Part shown: in pieces, positions 39,001-50,100 of the stretch
How the letters are laid out: every line of letters starts with the position of its first letter
Position numbering within the stretch: the stretch's first letter is position 1
NCBI GenBank assembly: GCA_009859145.1
Contig: VRVR01000043.1
Coordinates: forward strand, 82,721-146,720
Direction: 5' to 3'
Length of the DNA stretch: 64,000 bases
Source of the DNA: Andalucia godoyi
Taxonomy: Eukaryota; Discoba; Jakobea; Jakobida; Andaluciidae
Position numbers and translations under genes: made by a program
The notes under the pieces: generated by a model
Told to the model about the DNA's origin: nothing
Seen by the model: the letters and a program-made list of their open reading frames with translations, nothing else
Database searches by the model: none

Positions 39001-42000
39001 CTGCTGTTCGTGTCATCGTTATTCCGCTATTCAAGCGCAGTTGATTCTGAGGATCTGTTCCACGCTTTCCTGCAATTCATTCATGCGAACGTTGAGGACG
39101 ATGCCACCTATGAGCGTGCAATTGCCGCCATGCGTTCACTCGTTCTTAATGAAGTGAAGCGAGTCCCCGTCTTGTTGGACCTGGTCTTTATGAACAATGA
39201 TCATTTGTTCTTGAGGGCTCTTGTGGAAGAGTATACCGCTGGTTCAATCGTCGGATTGATTCCGAAGGCACAGGTTTATGTGATTGCTTCGTACTTTTCA
39301 ACTTCTGCCTTGTTCTCGCTTCGCTATCAAGCGTGCATTCTGGGGAAGACGTATTATCCAGAAGCAACGGATAATGCTTCGCTTTTGAATGACCCCGAGG
39401 ACGCGCATCTTATTCACGGGTCTGCAATGAACGATTTTTTCGCGCAACACGATCCGCACGTTACCGTGGACTTTTTGTCAGAGATCAGTCGCGTCATCGA
39501 TCTTCTTTTGAAGGTGAATTCTGCGGCCGGTAACTCTCATTCGGAGACTCTTCTTGGCAGGCTGGAGAGACTGCTTCGTATTTCCCAGCCATGGATCAGG
39601 AATTATGTGCTTTTGGTCTCGTCAATATCGGCAGATCATGAAGACGACGATGCGGTGGAAAGCGACGATGATTACCGCTCACCTGTCGTGTCTGATCCCC
39701 CGTCTCCCGTTTCAAAGCTTCGATTGGGTCCGTCTCCTGACCCAACGTCTCTTTCTATCCTCAAGACTCTCCTTGGCATTACACAGTCCATTAAGCTGGT
39801 GTTTCCGGCTATGTGGCCTCTTCTTGTGGAAGGATGGTTGCAGGTTCTCACGTTCTATCCCAACTCCGAAGTGATTCCGTCCTCTTTTGGGCCTGCCTGG
39901 TCTGAACTGGTCCGTTTCATTGTGTCGCAGTATCAGGACACATTGGCTGATGTCCAGTCTGCTCGGAAATTGGAAACACGGGCGACTCTGACTGCACTGA
40001 TCCTTCACCTGACGAGACCTCGTCCTGGCCAACTTCTTTGCGATCCTGCGTCTTCCTTCTACTTCCGCAGGATTGTTCTCCAACTTCTGACGTCGTTCCT
40101 TCGCCATTACAAAGAGCAGGATTGGAACCCATCGTGTTTGGAGCCAAAGGAGGTGTTGGAAGAGCATCCCTCTGCGACGGAACGTGCTGCATGTGCGCTA
40201 GTAGCATGCGTGGCCGTCGAATGCTTGGTTATAGACCGTCGTTGGAACCCCAGTGTCACTCAGGTGGAAATGGTGAAGCTTGTGCCGTTGTTCCTTCTTC
40301 AAATATTTGTCCTTTTTGACAAGGACACTTACGGTGCTGCTTCCGAGTCATGGTGTGGATACTTCACAAAAGCCTTTGGATCGAAGTCTTCGGATCTAGT
40401 TGATGTTCTGGTTTCTGTCCAGGATTTTGGGTTCCCGTCCGTCGTGGAAGATGTCGCAGAAGGGGCGTACGCATGGATGGTGTCTACCATGGATGCAAAG
40501 ATCCGCCTTCGAGCGTTTGCAGTGTATTCGAAGATCTTGGAAGTGTTCCCCGATCGTCTATCGCTTGCCGAAACACGTGAGCTGCGTATCACCAAGTCGG
40601 TGGTTTTCGCATCGCACGCGAATGTTGACTTGCAATTGTATGAATCCATTCTTTGTGCAATTCCTCGCTTTCCGCTCTCGGAAAAGAACTGTCGAACGTG
40701 GTTCCGTCTGCTTGCATCTGGTCTCTTTGGAGCATCGCGGACACTTTATAAATGCTGCTTGTCTGGGCTTGTGTCTGTTTTGAGCGAAGCTGTTTGGTTG
40801 ACGGAGGACTCTTCAATACTGGCGGAAGAGATTGTAGAAGTTTTCTGCTCTGGTTCAAAATCCATTCCTCTGGACTATGCCGTTGCACAAATCCTTCATT
40901 TTGGGCTTCTTTGTTCCGAGACTATCGAATTGACCATCAAGTTGCTGCAGATCCTTGCGAAAGCAGCTGTTGCCTCTCTTCCGTCTTCCAACAAAATCAT
41001 TGTCTGTATATTGATTGGATACGCTCTTTTGCGTGATAAGAACGGAATGATTGAGCAAAGAGACAGTTTCTTGAACGCATCTGGCTACTCTTCGCTTGCC
41101 ACTTTCCAAAAAGAGAGTTTTACTAAGGCTTTTGACGCTTTAATGGGAGATCAAAACGACGCATGCAGGTTTTCTCTTTGGTTGCTGACGAAAGTCGTCC
41201 GTGATGGTCAGCCGTCCGTGCGCGATTGTTCTTTCACATATCTTGACGAGCTGCTGCCTGTTTTTCAAAGACACTGGACGCATGCTCTGTACGTTGATGT
41301 TCGTTCACTATGTCTGTCTTATGTCACTTCGCAAGTGTCCGCTGCATGGATCAACTCTGCGCGCCATGCACTGTTCTACTGCATTACACACGTTCCTGAA
41401 GGGCTTCGGGAAGAATTGGTGCCGGTGAATTTTGGTTTCTCTTCGAAACCGGTTTCGTATTACACTTCGGGAAAACAGCGAATTGTGAAGCGGAACCTTG
41501 TGTCTTGGGATCGAGCAACTGTTCGAGTGGATGTCGAGTTCTTGACCAACGGACCGGGCATTCCTCGGTTGTCGGCCTTCACAGATCTGGATTGTGAATT
41601 GCTGGGGGCTGTTGGAACAAGAGCCGTTCATTCTGCCTTCAAGTTTGTTGGATGCGATGGCGCTTGGGAGTACGACTTTGACCCAGCCGTTCATGAGCCG
41701 ATGTCCTCGTTTTGCATGTCCGTCTTCTCTGAGACCGAAGAAGTTGTGAAGGGTCTCGACGATTCGTTTGTGTCTCCTTTGGATCGAACCCCATCAAAGA
41801 TGTTCTTGAAACAGTCTGGATCTGAAACTCCCACTTCTACCGGTACCCCAAGACAGTTTGAAGACTCGACTTCAACCGTGATTCCTGTTACAGTCCCCGC
41901 TGCGGCTCCTGTTGCGGCCTCCCTCGACAACGACGAGGAGTCCGACGGATCGCATAATGTTGAAGATGAGGATGTGGACACGAGCATCTCGGAGGACTCG

Positions 42001-42216
42001 GATGTGCAAGACTTGGAAGAGCCAGCTCACCCTGCTTCTGCAGAATCAGTTGTCCCCGAATTGAATGATGATGATGAAGCAAGTGTGACGGACGCTAGTA
42101 ATCCCAGTGCTGTTGATGCGTCGATGGAAGGCGAACATGACGTTCAAGACACGGATGCTGGCACAGCTTCTCTTCCCGAGGTTTCCGAAGAATCTGAGCG
42201 CAAGAAAACAGAGTGA
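36070..42216 (+). CDS. FRY: Furry family protein (FRY/Tao3/Mor2)
   Basis: The 2,048-aa single-exon protein is built of helical repeats. The N-terminal Furry signature is recognisable: SPSVQRRAAEFMGAISSHQL (compare LYAEVIGVLAQSKF), then KHTMFSLSLMSVMLCVSAPEFF (compare [22 protein letters not shown]), MVKTLNIILPPKKS, and HLAFAMNFVRDVL (compare RLDFAMKEIIFDLL). The C-terminal ~250 residues after a conserved WINSARHALFYCI block are acidic and disordered. Furry proteins are scaffolds and activators of NDR/LATS kinases with Mob, controlling polarised growth, morphogenesis and mitosis. Animal Furry is about 3,000 aa, so this one is shorter, near the fungal length. The exact start is uncertain because a splice-acceptor-like TAG touches the ATG. 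Confidence 0.85.
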   Translation: METQIFSSLLSQIEEILVSSADADHVVPDSPVLHALQHTVVAYGRLPDRFGSVLDALRMLELSVLGRLAPTPASLLAGKKSAKEKDREEQMLAHSSDPTMTVDQTSGDGTVEYRCISMMHEAYRNGRNSGISEKLPIDVLKHAYDHLSPKYSPSVQRRAAEFMGAISSHQLSECSRIFVQAMKLIKKDDDERAFVPYQAAVRFLSFSLSPPEKSVASSSSASAAHNRSRSAMSSDKSSDKSDDLSPIQNCTLSYLEELIAVMPKIDRGVLRKQICDSLKSMFLRSSGIDILYRTNSQFAEIFRKIYVQVTKWAKKGKHTMFSLSLMSVMLCVSAPEFFSSKKPSFAEDFFKTYWPFITSKEVPVSYALQLFADFLGFVNDRVLAECSADFESWMVKTLNIILPPKKSSVLVVSLESDEARVLEDTIVNLGRKHLAFAMNFVRDVLSEPYTDVQRGIVLRALARVAQESRDKMVPYHLQFGPLLHAFLQMQNVDLPVLRSIFLCFPHIKHPSPDKMAEIRDLTGNFVLHADRQVSQSAALSLKEYAVIDEHMLEVLRIYAAVLSNIDVLAMRSSIVLRIFQQTQLILSSLSKETLSNMDKASQLTLIHLRLRLESIAIMWLQHPDPIMEYEAVRLLVYLASDHLAQCESIAVEGIELRIPPAAATVLGVDNAETANAEELRRSLLTSKFRSVLDVQIQCAWRELISRWNSSVLVSGIAFSTPNPTNSASDPSPIDLYEEDLDENVRTELIHNLLLFLCSTVTTEDEHACALAVNDGNYGIPPLPRIRNADVLSFVLCFVRFLHTEKEDLRNAAVRSTISVTPSCVEAFASALRDTSNGEKPLPPGTPASVMAKRKAQNPYQVDPEYEKAAINILANLGACVDVSQYPTAYSSYHEWMEQLLGVWIFHRKPQISSTFVGIQSAYHPRALAAIGHWVRLLVDAPQRVDPITLKNSPPSEHQRVFKDYAASSCFSDSKDDRLLFVSSLFRYSSAVDSEDLFHAFLQFIHANVEDDATYERAIAAMRSLVLNEVKRVPVLLDLVFMNNDHLFLRALVEEYTAGSIVGLIPKAQVYVIASYFSTSALFSLRYQACILGKTYYPEATDNASLLNDPEDAHLIHGSAMNDFFAQHDPHVTVDFLSEISRVIDLLLKVNSAAGNSHSETLLGRLERLLRISQPWIRNYVLLVSSISADHEDDDAVESDDDYRSPVVSDPPSPVSKLRLGPSPDPTSLSILKTLLGITQSIKLVFPAMWPLLVEGWLQVLTFYPNSEVIPSSFGPAWSELVRFIVSQYQDTLADVQSARKLETRATLTALILHLTRPRPGQLLCDPASSFYFRRIVLQLLTSFLRHYKEQDWNPSCLEPKEVLEEHPSATERAACALVACVAVECLVIDRRWNPSVTQVEMVKLVPLFLLQIFVLFDKDTYGAASESWCGYFTKAFGSKSSDLVDVLVSVQDFGFPSVVEDVAEGAYAWMVSTMDAKIRLRAFAVYSKILEVFPDRLSLAETRELRITKSVVFASHANVDLQLYESILCAIPRFPLSEKNCRTWFRLLASGLFGASRTLYKCCLSGLVSVLSEAVWLTEDSSILAEEIVEVFCSGSKSIPLDYAVAQILHFGLLCSETIELTIKLLQILAKAAVASLPSSNKIIVCILIGYALLRDKNGMIEQRDSFLNASGYSSLATFQKESFTKAFDALMGDQNDACRFSLWLLTKVVRDGQPSVRDCSFTYLDELLPVFQRHWTHALYVDVRSLCLSYVTSQVSAAWINSARHALFYCITHVPEGLREELVPVNFGFSSKPVSYYTSGKQRIVKRNLVSWDRATVRVDVEFLTNGPGIPRLSAFTDLDCELLGAVGTRAVHSAFKFVGCDGAWEYDFDPAVHEPMSSFCMSVFSETEEVVKGLDDSFVSPLDRTPSKMFLKQSGSETPTSTGTPRQFEDSTSTVIPVTVPAAAPVAASLDNDEESDGSHNVEDEDVDTSISEDSDVQDLEEPAHPASAESVVPELNDDDEASVTDASNPSAVDASMEGEHDVQDTDAGTASLPEVSEESERKKTE

Positions 42217-42309
42217 CTATGTCCCGAGTCGCGTGAAAGACAATGAAAGAATGAAAAGAAAGGACTTCTTGCTATTGTTTTCGATGTTAATAAATTGGAA
42301 GATTTTTTT

Positions 42310-43686
42310 TTATGCGAAGTTCATTAGATTTGCCGCAAGAAACAGCGCCTGGACTGCAGAAGTCCCGCAAATAACACACATTGTGAGGGAATGACTGGAC
42401 AGCAATTCAAACCCCCCTAACAGCAGTGCATTGATCTTGTATGCCCAGAGGATGTATGCCCACACAACGAACGACGAAGCCCATTCCGTGATGGCAAGGA
42501 TCCCCAAATAGAGTATGACATCGTCGAATCGCTCCTCGGGTAGTTGTGAAATGCTAAACATGAAAAAGACTGCATTCCAGGAGTACCGGAGAAACACCAT
42601 ACAAGACAAAAATAAGAACACCGACAAGCGCTGAGCATTGGCACTGTGGTAAAAGGACATGCCGTTTTGCTGGCGATACGCAAACAGCATATTTGAAAAC
42701 TGGAGTTGGTTCTCATCCTGGGCAGTGATGAGCGGAGTTTTCGGGATACTGTTCAATGATCTGGACAGCACAAAGCGCTTAAAGAACCAGCTGCTCATCA
42801 TCAACGAGTTGGACACAATTTCGGAAAAAAGAACGATAAATTGGAAAAGAAGTAAGATGAGAATGCTTTCAATCTTCAACGTGATTGCTTTCAGGAATAC
42901 ATTCTGATAGGTGGGGAAAAACCAAAATGACAGGGACAGAACTCCAGCAGATTTCGCGGTCTTGCTTTTTGATAAATTGAAAGTTGCAAGAAACCTACAA
43001 ATGATGCACGGAATCGGAAACAAGACCGAAAACGCAAGATTCGAAACTGTGTCCAGATTCTGCGTCAGCAAGCTCACTCCGAGACATGCTGTATAAGTGT
43101 ACGTCAAGATGATTAAAAACGCAAAGTTCAGAAAGCGAGAAGTCTTGAGCGGAATTGCGGGACGGAACAGCTTGGAAGCTCCACTGAGTACCCCGACGTA
43201 CAAAACCAAGAATGCCGAGGTGAACACGGTCGGGACGTATCTATAGAATTGCGAATCAGCGTCGAATCCAAAAGAAAGGACAAGAGCAATACACAGAGTG
43301 TAGACGCCAGCGTGAACCATGGAAACAACCAGTTTCATCCAAACACCAAAATGGGACCTAGGATGACACAGTCGCTGGTACACGGAGCCAATAACCCAAG
43401 TCAGAAACGCAACATGGATTGCATCGACAATGCAGAAATATAACAGAAACTGACGACACTGTGATCCGGCGTCGCCCAAGGCTGCCTGAGGCTCCGAGTC
43501 CACCCCGCAGCGCCAGGACGCTGTGGGGTGTGCCGACAGCGGGATGCACAGCCATATCAGAGCCAGAATCAAAGAATAGGAAAGTTGCTTCGCAGCGGTA
43601 ATCACCAGTGTACCGTACGAGAACCCTGCATACTCCGCTGAGGACACAGCGGGGGTTGGTGTTGAAGTAGCTGCAGAATCATCCAT
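42310..43686 (-). CDS. Multi-pass membrane protein of unknown function
   Basis: The 458-aa protein has about ten hydrophobic segments with short loops, roughly at residues 25-50, 80-105, 120-145, 155-175, 185-210, 215-235, 270-300, 355-380, 390-420 and 430-455. The first extracytoplasmic loop carries several Cys (WRCGVDSE, SQCRQF). The polar N-terminus (about 20 residues) has no signal peptide. The longest loop (about residues 305-350) is probably cytoplasmic. I recognise no transporter motif. The frame is intact, with normal codon use, and converges tail to tail with Furry. Confidence 0.75.
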   Translation of the reverse strand: MDDSAATSTPTPAVSSAEYAGFSYGTLVITAAKQLSYSLILALIWLCIPLSAHPTASWRCGVDSEPQAALGDAGSQCRQFLLYFCIVDAIHVAFLTWVIGSVYQRLCHPRSHFGVWMKLVVSMVHAGVYTLCIALVLSFGFDADSQFYRYVPTVFTSAFLVLYVGVLSGASKLFRPAIPLKTSRFLNFAFLIILTYTYTACLGVSLLTQNLDTVSNLAFSVLFPIPCIICRFLATFNLSKSKTAKSAGVLSLSFWFFPTYQNVFLKAITLKIESILILLLFQFIVLFSEIVSNSLMMSSWFFKRFVLSRSLNSIPKTPLITAQDENQLQFSNMLFAYRQQNGMSFYHSANAQRLSVFLFLSCMVFLRYSWNAVFFMFSISQLPEERFDDVILYLGILAITEWASSFVVWAYILWAYKINALLLGGFELLSSHSLTMCVICGTSAVQALFLAANLMNFA

Positions 43687-44110
43687 CGAATGTAGCGTAA
43701 ATCATGAAATTAGCTCTCGATTATATTGTTACTAACCACGAACGAACAGCAGTGATAGTAGTGTAGTAGTGATGGTTATGGCGATGATAGCAGTAGCACT
43801 CCCGCTTGGAAATGCGTGGGATTTTTTTTTTCATTAGTTGTGATGGTAGCAGGAGAATGGGAGCAGAAACGCGTGCGAGGTGCTGTACACGTTGTGAACA
43901 AAAGGCTAGGCTCAAGTGCTTGTATCATGTTGGACATTAAAGGGAACGGGGTTTTTTTTTATATTACAGCTGGCATTCAGGAGGACAGCCCAGAGCAAAA
44001 GCCAGTGGAGATGAGCGTGAGACGGTACCTGGGAGTTGAAAAAAATCGGTATTGGTACTTTACGGAAGGGGCCTTATCTACAGTGCACGCGGCCCCGACC
44101 ACGGTGTTTT
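43687..44110. other. Intergenic region between the 458-aa gene and the giant gene
   Basis: These 424 bp, between two minus-strand genes, have short T runs (43821-43831 and 43951-43960). No gene is seen. Confidence 0.5.
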
Positions 44111-47100
44111 CTACTCATGAAGCGACCGTGGAGAGTTGGCGGAGGGTGCGGACGCAAGCAGTTCATGGAAGAAGTCCTTGTTCCGCAAACGCTTCTCCGC
44201 TACGGACATTCTATCGATCTCGGATATCCGTTCCCGCGAGTTTTGCAGTTCTCGGTTGTACATTCCAACCCGCTGAATTACTCGGAACTTCTCTGCAGTA
44301 ACCTGACGAAGCTCCGATTCACGACGGTCCTTTTCCTGTGCGTCAATACCAGGGTCCTGCAGGATCTGCCTCAGTTCTTCTTCACCGTTGCGGAGGTCTG
44401 CTTCTTTGGAATTCGATTCCTTCAGCCGCCGCTCCAAAGTGCGGACTTTGATGGACAGCTGTGCCAGCAAATCCACACTTCCTTGAATACCGTCAGTTGC
44501 GCTTTCGTCATCCGACAAGGACGACATTGCCCCCACATCCTTCTCGGAGCCGTGGTCTTCATCGAGCGAAGCAAGGTACTGAGAAATGTGCGGATCAGAA
44601 TCAAGGCCGCCGTACTTTGAAACAAGCGACCGAACAGCGTCATCTGAAAGGGACTCCCCAGGCGTCGAAGACGACTCATCAACAACGGCCGTCGGTCTCT
44701 TCAATTTTTTTCTGTACGCACGAGAAGCAATTCCAGACACGAGGTTGTGAAACTCTCCTTTTGGACCGTCTGCTGATTTGGAAATCTCGGACAAGGCGTG
44801 CAACACGACCATGGAAAAGTCTCCCGGATCAGACAATCTATCGCGATGAATAAATAATGTCTTCTCAGCACCTCGGTACAAATAGGAGTGCCCAAGCGGA
44901 TTTGCAGCAGGAAGCCCGTTAGCTGTCTCGCATTCCGAATTGGGTAGCAGAGATGCAATCAATACTGACGGAGAACCCATGCGAGAAAGCGCATCAGCAC
45001 ACAAATCCAATCCGAAATTGTATGCTGCAGCTTCCGAATCTTCAAGATCCGTCGGCGGGGTTAACCGCAATGTGGAGTCCTTGCGCTTCGCAATCGCGCA
45101 ATCCATTTCGTCGGTCCATGCCACCGATGCAGATGCTGTTTGCAGCGACTGTTGCTGGTGTCTTCGAAGACGGGCCGCAATTTCCTCCAGCGATGATGCC
45201 GCTTTCACCCTCTTTTTCACATGGTCTGCATGGGACATCTGAATGGACGAGAGTCGATGATCAATCTCATCCAGCTTTGAATACAATGGGGAACTCATCA
45301 GAGAACGGAACCAATCCGTCTCTGTAGACCACTCTCCCGAAGCCATGATCATCTTTGAAGAATCGGCAGGAACAACAGAGTATCCAGAGGCAACAACAGC
45401 TGTGTTTTCTTGTGCTTGTGCTTGTGCTTGTTCCTGTGCCTGTTGCCTTGCCACTTCTTCGTCCTTTTGCTTCTGAGCTTCATCCTGCCGCTTCTTTGCC
45501 TCCTCCATCTCCTTTTCCGCCTGGATCTTCCGCAGCCGCTCTTCCTCAGCCGTTTTCTTCTCCAATTCCAGTTGTTCTTTCCGACTTTCTTCCTGTTTCT
45601 GTCGCTCAGCTTCCAGGCGCAATCGCTCGGATGAAGCAAGCTTCTGCTCCTCCTCACGGCGCTTTTCTTCCTCAAGAGCTATCGTCTTCTCCCGTTCTTC
45701 AGTTTCAAGACGCAGACGTTCGGCTTCTCTCCGAGCTTCTTCATCTCGACGCTTCCTATCTTCTTCTTCTGCTGCCAATCGTGCCTCTTCTCGCTCTCGT
45801 GCAATTCGGTCGGCTTCTTTTCGAGACCGCTCGGCCTCCTCCTCCTCTCGCTTCTTCTTTTCAAGCTCGGCCTCCATTGCAGCCTTCTTGATACGGAGCT
45901 TTTCCTCTTGTTTCTTCTTCAGTTTCTCGCGAACAGCCCTTTCTTGACGCTCCCGTTCGCCATCAAGCGCCGACTCCAGACGAGCTTGCTCGGAAGCATA
46001 TCGCTGCATGATCTCGTTCTTCTGATCGGCGGTCGCAGACTGCAGTTCCGCGGACATCTCGGCTTCTCGCTGCAGACGCATGGCTTCCATCTTCTTTTCT
46101 TTTTGCTCACGGGCTGCGGTAATTTCCTGCTCCATCCTGCTCTGTTCCTGAATAAACTTATCCTCGAGATCGCGCAGTTCCTTCTCGATCGCTTCTTGCT
46201 GCGCTCTTTCCAGTTCTCTGCGTTCTGTCTCGAACTTCAACTTTGCATCGGCTCGATCTTCTTCCAATTTCTTCTGCAGCGCGCGGAGATCTGCAGCACG
46301 ACGAGCGGCCTCAATTCCCTGTGCCTTTAACATTGATTCTTGCGGGGAAAGCTCAGCACAAGCTGTTGCTATTTCATCGAGTTGGTGCTGTCGCAGTTCC
46401 AACCTTGATCGAGCATGTAAAACCTCCATCTCCAACAGTTGTTCGTCCTCTTCGACATCAGGAAGTGCGGATAGTTCTTCTGCTGTAAGGAGCTGGCGAA
46501 CTTTGCGAATGGATTGCAGGAGACGCTGCTTCTCATCAGCCTGCGCCTTGGAAAGCGCCTGCGATTCGGCAACATGTCGCTGCTGCATTGTGACCTCGAT
46601 CGCCTGTGCGATGACTTCTTGCGAAATAGATCCTTCTGCAACAGCTTGCTCAATGGCATGTTTCTCGCTTTCGACTGCAGCCTTACTCTTGACGTCGAGA
46701 GTCTCTCGAGCCTGCTGAGCCATCTCTTTTCGCTTTTCCGATTCTTGCTTGCTGACCAATTCGACGACCTTCTTACGCTTCTTCTCCTCCAACCGACGCT
46801 TCAGCTCTTCTGCCTGTCGACCTTTCTCAGAGTCCACTTTCTCCAGCAGTTTCTCGAGCTCTTTCTGATGCGCCTCCATAATCTTGCTAGCTTCCGTTTC
46901 ATCTTGCGCAGAAGCCAGTTCCTGTTCAGTCTGAGCAGCAAGCTTTGCTTTTTCTTCTGCAATCTGCCGTTTCTTTTGGTCCTCCACGCGCCTCAGTTCC
47001 TTATCCGCTTCCTTCTTCATCTCGGATTCCAACTCGGAAAGCACTTGCTCTTGCTCAGCAACGTGCTGCGCTTCCATTTCAGCAATGATTCGCGCATGCT

Positions 47101-50100
47101 GACGCTGAAGCGCACGCTCTGCATCACTTGAAACATTTTCGTGGGCATTCGTCACAATGTCAGAGATCGCACCCGACAAGCCAGCAGGAAGAGGGTCGTT
47201 TTCCGCAGAAACATGAGCGTCGTCATTTCCTTCACTTACATCGGATTGAACCAGACGAAGATCTCTGATGGACTTCTCTTGTTCCTCAATCTGGCGCTTT
47301 TCCTCCTCCATCTTCTTCTTTCTCAGGGAACGTTCCTTTTCTTCCTTCTTCTTCAGCAGCGCAGCTTTCGCATCCGCCCGCTGTTTCTCCCGTTCAATTT
47401 CTAGATTCTCTTCCAATGATTGCAGCTCTGCAGAGAACGTTTCCATGAGGCGTTTCTTTTCGGAATCAGTGTGGACACCTTTTCGCTGCATTTCGGCAGC
47501 CAACCGTTGTTCCAGCTCAGCACGCTTCTGTTCGTAAGAATTGCCAATATGAGAATCAATGTTGGCGAGCACAATATCCTCCTCTTTCCGAATCTCTTCA
47601 ACCAGCACAGCCCGTTCCGCTTCAAAGCTTTGTTGCTTGCGGGCCACACGGCTCGCAAGCTGGCGCTCAATCTGACCTTTTTGCTGTTCCCATGCGAGTG
47701 CGACCGACTGTGACCCGGCACCTTCGCCCTCGCTGCTTTCCGAACCATTCACTTTGGAATTCGCGGCCGACGCATCGGCCAGCAGATGCTTAACTTCCTG
47801 ATCCGCTTCTGACAATTCTGCATCTCTTTCAGCAGCCTGTCGTTTTGCCAGAGACTCGCGCATCTTGGACTTTCGTGCACTCAGCCTCTTTTCCAGCAAT
47901 TCCTTCTGTCGACGCTGTTCAACAGACATATTCTTATCAATAGCTGCAACATCTTCTGCTAAACATTTCAAAATCCTCTCCTTCTCCGCTTCGGATGAAG
48001 CCTCGTTCAAGGCTTCCTGCGCAGCACGACGAAGCGCATCCTCTTGAGATTGCTTAGCAATAACCAATCTTTCCTCTGCAGCAGCACGGTCTGCTTCTTC
48101 CTCATGAAGAAGCATGCTTTCCAGGTCTCTCTTCTCCTTGTCATGTACTTCGGCAAGGTGTTCATGTCGCTCTTCCAACCGCTGATGCAACAAAGATTCC
48201 TTCGTCACGGTCGGTTTTTTCTTTGCGCCTGATTGTCGTCCCGCGCCATCTTTGACGCTCGATACTACAGATGCAGTATCCGCAGCCTGCTCAGAGCTCT
48301 CATCAGCGCTTTTCGCAACTTCAACTTGCAAAATGCTAGAACGCTCACGACGAGCCGCCGTCTCCTCGATGGCTGCTTCCGATACTTGTTTGTCACGGAG
48401 TTTATCGACGAGGCATTTGCGCCGTTCTTGCAACCGCTGCGACAACTGGGATCGCTGTCTTCTTGCCTCCGAATCGAGAGCCGATTCCAGATTCTCGGAG
48501 GCAGACTGAAATTCTTTCATAATCCGATCCTTTTCATACTCATCATCCCCAGCAGCTGACAAGCGGAGCTGCATTTGTCGATCCAACATGGATCGTGCGC
48601 TCTTAGCGCTCGACTTCAAATCCTCATCAAGATTTGCAAATTCTTCACGTTCTTCGCTGGCCAGGACATCCTCTAGATTGGCGCGTTCGGCGGAGTGACG
48701 TTCTTGCATGCGGGCCCGTCGGTGAGCCAGCTTCCGCTCAAGAGAATCAAGCTGCGCCTGTTGCTCCAAAGAAATGGCGTCAGAATATCTGGTTGCATCC
48801 AACTGCCCGTCCGCAATAAGTTTTCTGATTTCCTCTTGCACCTTGGCGTCCAATTCTGCAGACGAATATGTCGCATCTGCATCTCCATTTTGCTGCGAGT
48901 CCTTTGCGTTCCCAGAGCCAATAACTACTGAAAGACCTTGTTTCTTGGCCTCCACAATGGACTTCAACAGCTCTGGATCCAGAACAGTGCCCTCCTTGTC
49001 ACCAGCAACAACACGCGCAGCTTGTACATCGGTTAACAATCCCATCTCGTGGAGCATTTTCGCCATGAACTGCGACATTGCATGCGTGAACTCCGGCGGC
49101 AAATCATATGTCTGAGCTGCTTCTCGTTCGCGTGCTTGATGCTCACGCTCCAAAAGCGGATCTGCAGCATTTCGAACATTACGATGCCACTCGTCAATCC
49201 ATCCCAGCTCGGAAAGGTCCTGCACTTGAGGTCTTTGGAAGCGGTCCAAAGACTCCTCCAACTGACGGCCAACGGCTGCGACATCGTAGGAATGCTCTTT
49301 GTCCAACTTGCTGACACCTTCCGCATCACCCCTTGCTTCGCAACGCTTTCTGCCCTTCTTGTACTGCTGTTCCAAATCGTTCAAACGGTCTGCCACAGCT
49401 GACAACCCCGCAGCGGCTTGCTCGCAGTGACGCAGCATTCGCTCTTCCGACTCTCGTCGAGATGCATCCATGGACATCAGCGCTGCGACTGCGTCATCAC
49501 CGCATGCCTCTCGCAACGCCTCCTCTGAATCAAGGCGGCGGGTTCTCTCTTTCTCGGCAAGAAGACGGGCATCAGCTGTGGATCGTTCTAATGTCTTCAT
49601 ATGTTGCACGATCTTCTCAGGAGAGGCGCCCTGTGCACGTGCTTCCTTGAGAGCTGCAAAGGACTTGTCCCAATCATCTGTGCAAGCACGCTGGCGTCTG
49701 ATGAACACTTCGCGAGCAGCCATTTCGTCTTCCAGTGCTTTCTTCATCTCCTCTACAGGAATGACATCTTCAGGACGAAGTTCACGCGCACCGCCAGGTA
49801 GCACAGACCACATTTCGTTGCCCAACCCAGTCGGTGCGAGAATTCGAGCTTGCTTGCGAGACTTCTTTCCAAGACGTGATCCGAGAAGGGACTTGATATT
49901 CTCAGTTTCTTCGAGAATTCTCTCACAAACGTTCGCTGCATCACCACGGGAAGCATCAAGACGAGCCTGCACTTGCGATGCGTGTTTGTCAAGAGTCTCG
50001 TACACCCTGGAAGCATTGAACCCTTCCAGGTCAACCTGCCTTTCAAAATCCCAAAAGTCGTCCGCGAACGCCTCCAGGTCGTAATTCTGATCATTGATCT

